Positions 1-8,660 of a stretch of 48,685 nt of DNA are shown here, in pieces (position 1 is the first letter of the stretch; every line of letters starts with the position of its first letter). The notes under the pieces are model-generated. The model was not told the origin of the DNA and did no database searches. It worked only from the letters and a program-made list of their open reading frames with translations. Position numbers and translations under genes: made by a program. Source of the DNA: Desulfurobacterium sp. (GTDB lineage Bacteria; Aquificota; Aquificia; Desulfurobacteriales; Desulfurobacteriaceae); assembly GCA_026988135.1 (NCBI GenBank), contig JALSLT010000065.1, forward strand, positions 1 through 48,685, in the 5' to 3' direction.

Positions 1-2221
1 CGTAATTTTTTATAATTTCCCGTTCTATATCGGATAGAGTCATTCCGTTTATAGGTGAGAATGTATGAGAAAAGAATCGGTTAACCACTTCGGAAGATAG
101 CCCTATTATGTCGAAGTTTTGACTAAGGTGATAGGAGGATAGAAGAGAGATTCCTATCTTTGACATTATTTTTAGTAGTCCGTTGTCAACAGATTTCCGG
201 TAGTTTTTTGCCAATGTTTCATAAGGTAGGTTAAGCTCTATTTCCCTTGTTTTTAGATAGTTGAAAACAAGGAACGGGTAAACGGCACTTGCTCCGAAAG
301 AGATAAGAGTTGCTATTTCGTGGGTGGTTTTTACTTCTCCTGTTTCAACAACAATCGAAATTTTGTGCATAAGATTTTCTTCTTTTAAAAAGTTTAGAAG
401 ACCTGAGACTGCGAGAAGTGACGGGATAGGTTTTTCAACATTTTTGTCCGAAAGAATAACTATTTCGATTTCATTTTCCTTTATCGCTTTTTTTACATTG
501 TTCAACAGTTTCTCTATCCCTTTTTCAAGGGAAGACTCAAATTCAAGTTTGAATGTTTTAATTTTTATGAAATCCGCATTTTTCAGTTTGCTGAACTGTC
601 CGGGGCTTAGGAGAGGGGATTCGAGCTCTATTCTTCTCGGTAGCTTTCCATCTCGTTCCAGAAAGTTTACTTTTCCACCCAGTCTTATTTTTAGAGACAT
701 TACAACTCTTTCTCTAATTGGGTCTATTGGCGGATTTGTTACTTGGGCAAATTTCTGTTTGAAAAACTTAAACAGTGAAAACGGTGAGTTTGACATAAAA
801 GGAAATGGAGTATCGTCTCCCATTGAGAAAACAGGTTCTTTTCCGTATTCGGCCATTTCGTCAACTATAAATTCAAGGTCTTCTCTGGCGAATCCGAATT
901 TTACAAACTCTTTTATTAGTTTCTTGCTGTCTATGTTGCTATCTTCTGTTTCTTTTTTTAATTCTGAAAGCTTGAATAGTTTTCTTCTTATCTCCCTTCT
1001 CATATCTCTATGGTGGGCTATTCTTTTTAAAATTTCTCTATTTCTTTCTATTTCACCAAATTCCGTATTAACAAGAATCATTTCTCCCGGGAATAATCTT
1101 TCATGAGATATAACCTGTTTTTCATCTATATCTATCATCCCTTCTTCGGAGCCGAATATTATTTTTTCCTTATCGGTTATTACGTATCTTGCCGGTCTTA
1201 AGCCGTTTCTGTCCAATTTCCCTCCCACTGCTTTTCCATCTGTGAAGGTCACGGCGGCAGGCCCGTCCCAGGGTTTCATCAGGAGAAGATGGTAGAGGAA
1301 AAATGCTTTCTCTTCGTCGTCTAGGTCAATCATTTCATAAGCTGGAGGAATCAAAACACTTATCGCTTCTTCCGGTTGGTATCCAGCAAGCACCATAAGT
1401 TCAAAAACTCTATCAAGGGATGCAGAATCGCTCTCGTCAAAATTTATTACAGGAAGAATTTCTTTTATTCTGCTTCCGAAACGGGAGTTTTTGAGGATAG
1501 GTTCGACAATTTTTATAAAGTTTCTGTTTGCTGTTATAGTATTTATTTCTCCATTGTGAGCTATCATTCTTAATGGTTGTGCAAGTTTCCATTCCGGGAC
1601 AGTGTTTGTTGAGTATCTTTGATGGAAAACGGCAATTGCAGTTTCAAAAGTTTCTTCGTTTAAATCCGGGTAGAATTTTTGGAGATCTTGAGCAAGTAGC
1701 ATTCCTTTATAGGTGATAAGTCTATCTGAAAATGAAATAACATAGTTTTCTTTTGAAATTTTTCTTAAAGCTTTTTCTATTTTCCGTCTTAAAATATACA
1801 GCTCTATCTCTCCGGGGAAAGATATTATGGTTTGAACAATAACCGGAAGTTTTTTTCTTGCTATTTCACCGCATTCATCACTATTAACGGGAACTTCTCT
1901 GAAAAGGCAAGAAATGTTTTCTTCTTTAAGTATGGTTTCAATAGCTTTAATACTTTTGTCAGAGGTGTTTCTGTCAATAAAAAATGTCCCCACGGCTATT
2001 TCATCAAAATCGTATCCCTCTTTCCGTGCAAAATTCTTGAAAAATTCTGACGGTAATTGAAATAAAATTCCCGATCCGTCTCCTGTTCTTCCGTCAGATA
2101 GAACGGCTCCTCGATGAGTAAGGTTTGAAACTGCGCTTAGTCCTTCTCTAAGTATTTCATGACTTTTGTTCCCGTCTATATTCGCAATAAATCCAACGCC
2201 ACAGGAATCTTTATGCTTCAT
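1..2221 (-). CDS. gltB: Glutamate synthase large subunit, N-terminal part (cut by window edge)
   Basis: Reading the minus strand from an ATG at 2221 (preceded by AGGAGA) gives an open frame of about 740 codons to the window edge. It begins MKHKDSCGVGFIAN, with the class II glutamine amidotransferase Cys at residue 7, so a six-residue leader is probably removed to expose the nucleophile. Further along are HRGA, TGDGSGIL, RYSTNTVPEW with LAQPLRMIAHNGEI, and in the central domain GDDTPF and FAQVTNPPIDPIRE. These are hallmark segments of the glutamate synthase alpha chain, which hydrolyses glutamine and transfers ammonia to 2-oxoglutarate. The FMN/Fe-S and beta-helix domains would lie outside the window. 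It is the third gene of a run after ftsY and a small unrecognised gene, with only 10 bp to the latter. No small subunit is visible here. Confidence 0.93.
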   Translation of the reverse strand, partial: MKHKDSCGVGFIANIDGNKSHEILREGLSAVSNLTHRGAVLSDGRTGDGSGILFQLPSEFFKNFARKEGYDFDEIAVGTFFIDRNTSDKSIKAIETILKEENISCLFREVPVNSDECGEIARKKLPVIVQTIISFPGEIELYILRRKIEKALRKISKENYVISFSDRLITYKGMLLAQDLQKFYPDLNEETFETAIAVFHQRYSTNTVPEWKLAQPLRMIAHNGEINTITANRNFIKIVEPILKNSRFGSRIKEILPVINFDESDSASLDRVFELMVLAGYQPEEAISVLIPPAYEMIDLDDEEKAFFLYHLLLMKPWDGPAAVTFTDGKAVGGKLDRNGLRPARYVITDKEKIIFGSEEGMIDIDEKQVISHERLFPGEMILVNTEFGEIERNREILKRIAHHRDMRREIRRKLFKLSELKKETEDSNIDSKKLIKEFVKFGFAREDLEFIVDEMAEYGKEPVFSMGDDTPFPFMSNSPFSLFKFFKQKFAQVTNPPIDPIRERVVMSLKIRLGGKVNFLERDGKLPRRIELESPLLSPGQFSKLKNADFIKIKTFKLEFESSLEKGIEKLLNNVKKAIKENEIEIVILSDKNVEKPIPSLLAVSGLLNFLKEENLMHKISIVVETGEVKTTHEIATLISFGASAVYPFLVFNYLKTREIELNLPYETLAKNYRKSVDNGLLKIMSKIGISLLSSYHLSQNFDIIGLSSEVVNRFFSHTFSPINGMTLSDIEREIIKNY

Positions 2222-2231
2222 TTTATTTCTC

Positions 2232-2816
2232 CTAAATATGGATTATGTATTTTCCATTGAAGGAAGATACATCTTCAAGGCCTATAAATTTTGTTTTTCC
2301 GTTGATGAATTTTTTGAAGGTTTTAGACGGATAAATGCAGTAGTCAGGTTTTATTGTTTCGATAATTTCCTTTAGAAGTTTGTCTTCAGGATTAAGGTTG
2401 GATACGAAAATATTTACTTTCGGTATTTTGAGTTTTTCAAAAGTAGCGAAAATAGCAAGAACATCCTCGTTGAAAATATATCCCATATCTTTTTTTGGAA
2501 ATTTACCTCTGTTCCTTTTGGTCCATTCACTTCTGGTGAATTTGTAAGTTTGGGGATGGGAAATTCCGCTTAATCCGCAGAAATGAACATTTTTATATTT
2601 GAAAATTCTTGACATAAAGTCGATACCGTCACTTTTTGAAAGTGAATCGAAATCTTTCTCTTTGCCGTGAATGTAAAACCATGTTCTTTTCAAGATGAGC
2701 GGTTCCGATAGGTTCATCGGTGCCAAAGCTATTGTGATATCCGGTGATGAGACGTCAACAAGGCCTTTTACCCTTTCGTTGTTGCCTTTTGCTGGACCTA
2801 ATATTAAAAATTCCAT
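2232..2816 (-). CDS. Unrecognised protein, possibly a degenerate metallophosphoesterase fold
   Basis: A 194-residue soluble protein between ftsY and gltB in the same run. I do not recognise it with certainty. The order of elements resembles calcineurin-like phosphoesterases of the lariat-debranching/CwfJ-associated type: an N-terminal strand plus turn (MEFLILGPAKGNN, residues 1-13), a YIHGKEKDF segment where such enzymes have GNH(D/E), then KNVHFCGLSGI, and IFVSNLNPED where they have a Thr-His metal site. The usual Asp, Asn and His metal ligands are not at those places, so if the fold is right it is probably inactive or changed. This comparison is inference from the pattern only. Neighbour spacing (18 bp from the ftsY stop, 10 bp to gltB) suggests co-transcription. 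No signal peptide or membrane segment is seen. Confidence 0.75.
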   Translation of the reverse strand: MEFLILGPAKGNNERVKGLVDVSSPDITIALAPMNLSEPLILKRTWFYIHGKEKDFDSLSKSDGIDFMSRIFKYKNVHFCGLSGISHPQTYKFTRSEWTKRNRGKFPKKDMGYIFNEDVLAIFATFEKLKIPKVNIFVSNLNPEDKLLKEIIETIKPDYCIYPSKTFKKFINGKTKFIGLEDVSSFNGKYIIHI

Positions 2817-2834
2817 ATCAAACTCCGGATAGGT

Positions 2835-4244
2835 TTAAGAAAATAAACTTTCTACAAATTCTTCGGGGTTGAACTTTCTTAAGTCTTCTATTTTTTCCCC
2901 TATGCCAATATACTTTATAGGTATTTTCAGCTCATTACATATTGCTATCACAATACCGCCTTTTGCAGTTCCGTCAAGTTTTGTTAACACGATACCCGTA
3001 ACATCTGTTATCTCTTTAAATGCTTTGGCTTGGGAAATTGCGTTTTGTCCGGTGTTTGCATCAAGGACAAGAAGAATTTCTGAAGGTTCTCCCGGAAGCT
3101 CCCTGCTTACTATTTTTTTTATCTTCTGTATCTCTTTCATCAATCTTTCTTTGTTGTGAAGTCTTCCTGCAGTGTCTATTACTAGAATGTCATCTTCTTT
3201 CGCTTTTATGCTTTGGATAGCATCAAACACGACTGATGCCGGGTCCGCACCTTCGTTTCCTTTGATTATTCTTGTGTCAGCTCTATCGGCCCAGACTTCA
3301 AGCTGCTCTATTGCTGCGGCTCTGAATGTATCGGCTGCCGCCAGTACTATACTTTTGCCTTCACTTTTTAGCTGTTTGGCAAGTTTTCCTATGGTAGTAG
3401 TTTTTCCAACACCGTTTACTCCCAAAACGAAAATAACGAAAGGTTTATGTTCTGTTTTTAGTTTACCTTTGTATTTTAAAAGTATCTTTTTCAGTTTTTC
3501 TTTTAAAAGTTCCAGGATTTCGTCCGATTCTTTGATTTTTTTCTTTTTTGCTTCTTTTTTAAGATCTTCTATAAGTTCAAGGGTTGTTTTAACTCCGATA
3601 TCGGCAAGGATAAGTTTTTCTTCAAGTTCTTCGAAAAACTCTTCGTTTACTTCTCTTCCTTTGAAAACGGAGAAGTTAAGGGCCTCACGGGTTTTCTTAA
3701 GACCGTCTTTAAAACTTTTAAAGATTCCTTTTTTTTCTTCTCCAGTTACGATTTCTATCTCTTTTTTTATCTCTTCTATCTTTTTTCTAAAACTGTTTGG
3801 AGTTATCGGTTCTATTTCCGAGAGTATTTTTTTTGCCTGGTCGTAAAAATTTTCTTCTATTAGAAGTTTTAGAAGCTCAAATCCTGCAATAAATTTTTCT
3901 TGGTTGTTTTCGGAAAGATAAGCTGTTTCAAAGAAGTTTCTTGCTTTTGATATGTTGCGGTTCTCATGTTTTTCAATGATTCCAGATATGAGAGCGGCTG
4001 TGAATTTTCCTGTTTTTTCTTCTATTTTATCGATTTTGATATCAACATCTCGATATGAAATTTTTTCCTTTAACAGAGTTACTGCGTTAATTACAAGGTC
4101 CCCGTTACTGTAAAAAATTGCGTTAGCTATCCCTTCGGTAAGCTTTTTGATGTTTTTATCTGCCAGTTGAAGCCATTTTTCCGGTTGGGCCGGATTTTCT
4201 TTTAACTCTTCTTCAAGGGACTTTTTTTTGAAAAATCCGAGCAT
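2835..4244 (-). CDS. ftsY: Signal recognition particle receptor FtsY with unusual N-terminal helical domain
   Basis: A 469-residue SRP-receptor GTPase that docks SRP-ribosome complexes at the inner membrane for co-translational insertion. The NG domain is complete: four-helix N domain from about 172, G1 loop GVNGVGKTT at 275-283, DTFRAAA at 305-311, DTAGR, TKLDGTAKGG and the terminal GIGEKIEDLRKFNPEEFV. Residues 1-170 are unlike the acidic A domain of E. coli FtsY. After a short MLGFFKKK start they form amphipathic helix pairs reminiscent of TPR repeats (for example residues 98-145). The ATG at 4244 is preceded by AAGGAG. It heads a minus-strand run with the unrecognised gene and gltB. The G-domain assignment is secure; the function of the N-terminal domain is unknown. 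Confidence 0.97.
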   Translation of the reverse strand: MLGFFKKKSLEEELKENPAQPEKWLQLADKNIKKLTEGIANAIFYSNGDLVINAVTLLKEKISYRDVDIKIDKIEEKTGKFTAALISGIIEKHENRNISKARNFFETAYLSENNQEKFIAGFELLKLLIEENFYDQAKKILSEIEPITPNSFRKKIEEIKKEIEIVTGEEKKGIFKSFKDGLKKTREALNFSVFKGREVNEEFFEELEEKLILADIGVKTTLELIEDLKKEAKKKKIKESDEILELLKEKLKKILLKYKGKLKTEHKPFVIFVLGVNGVGKTTTIGKLAKQLKSEGKSIVLAAADTFRAAAIEQLEVWADRADTRIIKGNEGADPASVVFDAIQSIKAKEDDILVIDTAGRLHNKERLMKEIQKIKKIVSRELPGEPSEILLVLDANTGQNAISQAKAFKEITDVTGIVLTKLDGTAKGGIVIAICNELKIPIKYIGIGEKIEDLRKFNPEEFVESLFS

Positions 4245-4353
4245 TTTTCGCTCCTTTTAGTTTTGGTAAACTGTCATCGGTAAATTTAGCTCTAAATGCA
4301 ACTTTTTCAAAAAGAATAATTATATTAAGGCGACACTATTATATCAGCTTTTG

Positions 4354-4366
4354 CCGATTGAATCGG
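4354..4366. repeat. Perfect 6-1-6 inverted repeat abutting the thiE ribosome binding site
   Basis: CCGATT-G-AATCGG lies in the divergent ftsY/thiE intergenic region. Its right arm runs into the thiE Shine-Dalgarno GGGAGG (4365-4370), so the repeat could act as a small RNA hairpin masking the RBS or as a DNA operator. TATAAT-like hexamers occur on the minus strand at 4338-4343 and 4319-4324 (candidate ftsY -10s) and TATATT on the plus strand at 4321-4326. No convincing -35 partners were found. A role is inference. Confidence 0.35.
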
Positions 4367-4378
4367 GAGGTGTTTTTT

Positions 4379-5002
4379 ATGGATTTGAAGCTTTATGCCA
4401 TAACCGATGAGAGATTTATGGGAGTTGAGAATATAGTCGAAAAAGTTATGGTGGCTATAGAGGGTGGAGTAACTGTTGTTCAATATCGAGCAAAAAAAAA
4501 GGAAGCGAGAGAGATGTATGAAGAGGCTCTGAAAGTTAGAGAAGTTACAAGGAAGTGCCGAATTCCATTTATAGTGAACGATAGAGTTGATCTTGCTCTA
4601 GCTGTTAATGCTGATGGGGTTCATGTGGGACAGAAAGATATTCCTGTATCTGTAATCAGAAAAATTGTTGGCGGTAAGTTTATTATAGGTCTTTCTACTC
4701 ACAATATAGTTGAGGCTGAAAAGGCACAGGCGGAGAATGTAAACTATATAGGTTTTGGTCCCGTTTATGTTACTACTACCAAGGAGAAGCCTGATCCTGT
4801 TGTTGGTGCGGAACTTTTGAGAAAAGTGACTGCTTTTTCACGTAAACCGGTTGTTGCAATAGGTGGAATTAATACCGATAATATCGGAGAAGTTTTAGCA
4901 TGTGAGCCGACAGGGGTTGCTATTGTTAGGGGCATTTTTTTCGGAAATCCTTACAAAAATGCAAAGAAGTTAAGAGAGATTATAGATGCTACGATGGGCT
5001 GA
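4379..5002 (+). CDS. thiE: Thiamine-phosphate synthase
   Basis: A 207-residue TIM-barrel enzyme joining HMP-pyrophosphate and thiazole phosphate to give thiamine monophosphate. Visible family residues: VVQYRAKKK at 33-41 (phosphate/pyrimidine contacts), ND at 67-68, HVGQKD at 82-87, GLSTH at 104-108, GFGPVYVTTTK at 125-135, AIGGI at 160-164 and the closing phosphate-binding GVAIVRGI. Length is normal. I choose the ATG at 4379 because GGGAGG lies at 4365-4370; an in-frame TTG at 4358 would put the RBS inside the gene. TenI-like isomerases are related, but the ND, HVGQ and TTTK pattern favours ThiE. It overlaps alr by 17 bp. No TPP riboswitch is apparent upstream. Confidence 0.93.
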   Translation: MDLKLYAITDERFMGVENIVEKVMVAIEGGVTVVQYRAKKKEAREMYEEALKVREVTRKCRIPFIVNDRVDLALAVNADGVHVGQKDIPVSVIRKIVGGKFIIGLSTHNIVEAEKAQAENVNYIGFGPVYVTTTKEKPDPVVGAELLRKVTAFSRKPVVAIGGINTDNIGEVLACEPTGVAIVRGIFFGNPYKNAKKLREIIDATMG

Positions 5003-6068
5003 GGTTTACCTTAATAGGTTGAAAAACAACTACTTTGTTTTAAAGAAGATTGCCGGCAACAAAAAAGTGATAGCTGTTGTGAAAGCTAACGCTTACGGTC
5101 ATGGGAGTGTTCCTGTTTCCCGTTTCCTTGAAAAATTTACGGATGTTTCTATGTTTGCGGTTGCAACTTTTGATGAGGGAAGAGAGTTAAGGGAAGGTGG
5201 GATTAAAAATCCTATACTTGTAATGAGTAATCCCTTGCTTGAAGGTTTTGATTGTGTGAAAGAATACAATCTCACTCCTGTTGTTTTTGACTTTAAGAGT
5301 CTAAATATAGCTATTAAAAATAGAATTCCTTTTCATTTGAAAGTTGATACCGGCATGGGAAGACTTGGATTTCTTCCCGATGAATGGCATTCCCTTTTTG
5401 ATAAGGTTGATTTTTCTCTTTTAAGTGGAGTGATGAGTCATTTTGCCGACTCAGGTGGCGACCCTGAGTTTACCCGTTGCCAATATAGGCTTTTTGTTCC
5501 TTTTGCTAGGAGGATTTTGACAGTAAAGAAAGTTCCGTTTCACATAGATAGTAGTGGTGCGGTACCGATGGTTCTTGATGAGATTTTGACACATTCGAGG
5601 GTTGGAATTGCTCTTTATGGTTGTAAGCCTTTTTCAGGGTTTTCCGTCCCTGTGGAGCAGGTTATGGAAGTGAAGTCAAAGCTCATAAGTGTCAAGACTT
5701 TACCGGCAGGTTGGTCTGTTTCTTACGGTAGAACTTACAAAACTATGAAAGATGAAGTTGTAGGGGTTGTTGCTTTTGGTTATGCCGATGGTTTTATGAG
5801 ATCTCTTTCAAACAAATGGATGGTAAAAATTAAGGGAAATTTCATTCCGGTGAGGGGAAGAATTTGTATGGATATGACGGTTGTATCTCTTGATAAAGTT
5901 GAAGCTTTCGTGGGAGATGAGGTTGTTATATCCGATAGGGAGCTTACTTTTGATAGAATGGCGGAAAGAGGGGGAACTATACCTTATGAAATTATGTGTG
6001 ATATAAGTCCCCGGGTAAAAAGAGTTTTTATTGAGGGAGAAGATGGAAAAATATTATCTCGTTTTTGA
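4986..6068 (+). CDS. alr: Alanine racemase
   Basis: A 360-residue PLP enzyme interconverting L- and D-alanine for peptidoglycan. The PLP lysine is K33 in VVKANAYGHG (31-40), the catalytic tyrosine from the partner subunit is Y247 in SVSYGRTY, and the CMDM segment is at 294-297. The N-terminal barrel and C-terminal beta domain are both present and length is normal. The start overlaps the end of thiE by 17 bp, so translation is probably coupled. The 3' end overlaps prmA by 26 bp. Confidence 0.96.
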   Translation: MLRWAEVYLNRLKNNYFVLKKIAGNKKVIAVVKANAYGHGSVPVSRFLEKFTDVSMFAVATFDEGRELREGGIKNPILVMSNPLLEGFDCVKEYNLTPVVFDFKSLNIAIKNRIPFHLKVDTGMGRLGFLPDEWHSLFDKVDFSLLSGVMSHFADSGGDPEFTRCQYRLFVPFARRILTVKKVPFHIDSSGAVPMVLDEILTHSRVGIALYGCKPFSGFSVPVEQVMEVKSKLISVKTLPAGWSVSYGRTYKTMKDEVVGVVAFGYADGFMRSLSNKWMVKIKGNFIPVRGRICMDMTVVSLDKVEAFVGDEVVISDRELTFDRMAERGGTIPYEIMCDISPRVKRVFIEGEDGKILSRF

Positions 6069-6864
6069 TTTTGCAGTTCCTGATGAATATAGGGATATTG
6101 CTGATGGAATTTTTTTTGAGTCTGGTTGTAAAGGTGTTGAAGATTTAAAACATGAAAACGGAGTTAGTTACCTTAGGGTTTATTTTGACGCTGATTCCGG
6201 TTTTAGTTTGGATTCGACACCCCTTAAAGAGTTTCTTTTGAATTCCTTTAGAATAGAGGAAGAGAGTTGGAATGAAAATTGGAAAAAACATTTTAAACCT
6301 GTAGAAATAGGGAAAAGCATAATTGTTGTGCCTTCATGGCTTAAAGACGGTTTTGATTCCAAGGGAAGGACACCGATTTTTATCTATCCCGGTCAGACTT
6401 TCGGAACCGGGACTCATGAAAGCACCAAACTTATTATGGAGCTTATGGAAGACTATCTGTTTTCCGTTTGTTCTTTTCTTGATGTGGGAAGCGGAAGCGG
6501 GATACTTTCTATTTTAGCCAAAAAGCTCGGTGCCTCAAAAATTGTTGGCTGTGATATTCAGAAAGAAGCGAAAGATGAAATTGAGTTTAATTCCATTATT
6601 AACGGGGTTTCCGGAATAGATTTTGTTCTTGGAAGCGTTGATAATGTTGATGGAAGTTTTGATATTGTTACCGCTAATATAGAGAAGCATCTTCTATTTC
6701 CGATTCTTCCGAAAGTTATTGAAAAAGCAGAAAAAATTGTTCTTCTTTCCGGTATTCTTGAATCTCAGGAAAATGATTTGGAAAGGGAGTTGGTCGGTTG
6801 TAATGTTTCTATTAACAGTATGAAAAGGGAAAACGGATGGACAGCTTTTGCAATCGAAAAATAG
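6043..6864 (+). CDS. prmA: Ribosomal protein L11 methyltransferase
   Basis: A 273-residue SAM-dependent methyltransferase that modifies ribosomal protein L11. Visible: an N-terminal substrate-recognition domain, WNENWKKHFKP around 76-86, FGTGTHEST at 120-128, and the SAM-binding DVGSGSGIL at 147-155 followed by GCDI (169-172). The usual NILA segment reads TANIEKHLL, a modest departure. I choose ATG 6043 because GAGGGAGA lies 3-10 bases upstream; an in-frame TTG at 6031 is less likely. It overlaps alr upstream and the PHP gene downstream (28 bp). Confidence 0.93.
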   Translation: MEKYYLVFDFAVPDEYRDIADGIFFESGCKGVEDLKHENGVSYLRVYFDADSGFSLDSTPLKEFLLNSFRIEEESWNENWKKHFKPVEIGKSIIVVPSWLKDGFDSKGRTPIFIYPGQTFGTGTHESTKLIMELMEDYLFSVCSFLDVGSGSGILSILAKKLGASKIVGCDIQKEAKDEIEFNSIINGVSGIDFVLGSVDNVDGSFDIVTANIEKHLLFPILPKVIEKAEKIVLLSGILESQENDLERELVGCNVSINSMKRENGWTAFAIEK

Positions 6865-7685
6865 AAGTAGATCTTCATATCCATACGATCTGTTCCGACG
6901 GAACAGATACGCCGGAAAAGGTAGTAGAGCTTGCAAAGGAAAGAGGATTAAGCCTTATCAGTATTACGGATCATGATACGGTTTCGGGAATAAAGTCTGC
7001 CGAAATTGTTGCCAAAAAATTAGGTATTGATTTTATTCCCGGGATTGAGGTTACGGCAGATACTTTTTCTTTTCCCAAAGGAGCCGAATTTCATATATTG
7101 GGTTATTCTATTGATGTTGAATCAGTTGCTTTAAAACAGCTTGTTGATTTTTTTTCCGGAACCAGAAAGGAGAGAAACAGACTTTTGATAAAAAAACTTG
7201 AGAAAGAAGGATTTAATATTTCTTATGATGATGTATCAAGCTGCTTTGGAGAGAATTTTGGAAAACCGAACATCGTTACCGTACTTGTTGAAAAAAAACT
7301 TGTTTCCGATAGAAAGGAAGCGTTTACTATTTTAAAAAGGTGTGAAGTCAAAAGAAAAAAATTGGATTATAGGGAGATTTTTCTTCTTATTAAAGAGGCC
7401 GGAGGTGTTCCGGTTGTTGCCCACCCGGTTACTTTGGGGATTTCAAGAAGTTCCTATTTTGAATTTTTTAAAAAGCTTAAAAGTAACGGACTTGAAGGAA
7501 TTGAGGTTGTACATTCTCTTCATACTCCTTCTCATGTTCGCTATTTTCGTGAAATTGCTTCGGAACTTTCTCTTTTTACAACGGGAGGTAGTGATTATCA
7601 CGGTTATAATAAGCCAGATATCTCTCTTGGTATGTTAAAGATAAAACTAAAAGATTTGAATTTTAGTATGTTTGCCGGGGTGTAA
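6837..7685 (+). CDS. PHP-domain phosphoesterase (RNase AM / nucleoside bisphosphate phosphatase type)
   Basis: A 282-residue PHP-family metal-dependent phosphoesterase. Metal-site motifs are DLHIHT (12-17) followed by SDG, TDHDT (44-48), PGIEVT, VVAHP, and GGSDYHG near the C-terminus, the layout of YciV/TrpH enzymes. Characterised relatives hydrolyse 3',5'-nucleoside bisphosphates and trim 5' ends of rRNA or short RNAs; I infer a similar role. The start overlaps prmA by 28 bp and the Shine-Dalgarno is weak (AAAAGGGA). gpsA begins 3 bp after its stop. A second, shorter PHP protein is encoded at 33510-34175. Confidence 0.9.
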   Translation: MDSFCNRKIEVDLHIHTICSDGTDTPEKVVELAKERGLSLISITDHDTVSGIKSAEIVAKKLGIDFIPGIEVTADTFSFPKGAEFHILGYSIDVESVALKQLVDFFSGTRKERNRLLIKKLEKEGFNISYDDVSSCFGENFGKPNIVTVLVEKKLVSDRKEAFTILKRCEVKRKKLDYREIFLLIKEAGGVPVVAHPVTLGISRSSYFEFFKKLKSNGLEGIEVVHSLHTPSHVRYFREIASELSLFTTGGSDYHGYNKPDISLGMLKIKLKDLNFSMFAGV

Positions 7686-7688
7686 ATT

Positions 7689-8660
7689 ATGGTTATAGGT
7701 GTTATAGGTTCCGGGAGTTGGGGTTCGGCTCTTGCCGTTCATTTCGGAAAAAGTGGTTTTAAAGTTGTTCAATGGTGTAGGGAGAAAGAAGTTATTGAAG
7801 GGATAAACAGAGATAGAGAAAATCGGAAATATCTTTCCGGGATTCTTTATCCTGAGAGTGTAACAGTTGAGAATGATGAAAGAAGATTCTTTGATAAAGT
7901 GGAAGATGTGGTTTTTTCTGTAATTCCAACTCAGTTTGTCAGAGATTTCTGGCAAAATTGGAGAAACGAACTGAAAAGCAGACAGGTTATTTGTGCCAGT
8001 AAAGGGATAGAGATAGCATCGCTAAAACTTTTGTCTCAGGTTTATGAGGATGTTGTCGGCGGAGAGTATTTTGTTCTTTCAGGTCCTACGTTTGCCAGAG
8101 AAGTTGCTCTCGGAAAGCCTTCGGCTGCCGTATTGGCAGGTAAAGATAGAGATGAGGCTTTTAGGCTGGTTAATCTTTTAAGTGCAAAGATGTTTCGTCT
8201 TTACGCGTCAAGTGATGTTATAGGTGTTGAAACCGGGGGTGCAATGAAAAATGTTGTGGCGATTGCTACCGGCATATCTGACGGAATGGGATTGGGAAAT
8301 AATGCCAGAGCGGCTCTTATAACGAGAGGTCTTCATGAGATAAAAAAACTCGGTATGAAATTTGGTGCTGTTGATAAAACCTTTTATGGTCTTTCAGGTA
8401 TGGGAGATCTTATATTAACTTGCACAGGAGATTTGTCGAGGAACAGGCAGTTTGGGCTTTCTTTGGGAAAAGGGAGTGGAAAGGTGGATAAGAAATATGT
8501 TGTTGAAGGTGTTCATACTGCCAAAGCGGTTGTTGAACTTTCCCTAAAACTTGGTGTTGAGATGCCGATAGCAGAAGCTGTCTATTCCGTAGTTTATGAT
8601 GAAAAAGAGATTGAAAAGGTTATGATAGAACTTCTTTCAAGGCCGGTGAAAGAGGAATGA
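7689..8660 (+). CDS. gpsA: NAD(P)-dependent glycerol-3-phosphate dehydrogenase
   Basis: A 323-residue enzyme reducing dihydroxyacetone phosphate to sn-glycerol-3-phosphate for phospholipid synthesis. Visible: Rossmann GSGSWG (7-12), ASKGIE (103-108), SGPTFAREVALGKPSA (from 131), and the catalytic lysine K187 in GGAMKNVVAIATG, followed by GMGLGNNARAALITRG and LSGMGDLILTC. Length is normal. It overlaps selB by 4 bp (ATGA). Confidence 0.97.
   Translation: MVIGVIGSGSWGSALAVHFGKSGFKVVQWCREKEVIEGINRDRENRKYLSGILYPESVTVENDERRFFDKVEDVVFSVIPTQFVRDFWQNWRNELKSRQVICASKGIEIASLKLLSQVYEDVVGGEYFVLSGPTFAREVALGKPSAAVLAGKDRDEAFRLVNLLSAKMFRLYASSDVIGVETGGAMKNVVAIATGISDGMGLGNNARAALITRGLHEIKKLGMKFGAVDKTFYGLSGMGDLILTCTGDLSRNRQFGLSLGKGSGKVDKKYVVEGVHTAKAVVELSLKLGVEMPIAEAVYSVVYDEKEIEKVMIELLSRPVKEE

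Noticed and set aside
324..1106. Plus-strand open frame with hydrophobic, Ser/Phe-rich translation
   Set aside because: It is antisense to well-conserved gltB sequence and has no RBS or family resemblance.
3172..3846. Plus-strand 224-residue open frame
   Set aside because: It mirrors the ftsY GTPase region; composition is that of an antisense frame.
4245..4378. TPP riboswitch before thiE
   Set aside because: The divergent gap is only 134 bp and lacks the conserved CUGAGA and ACCUGA elements.
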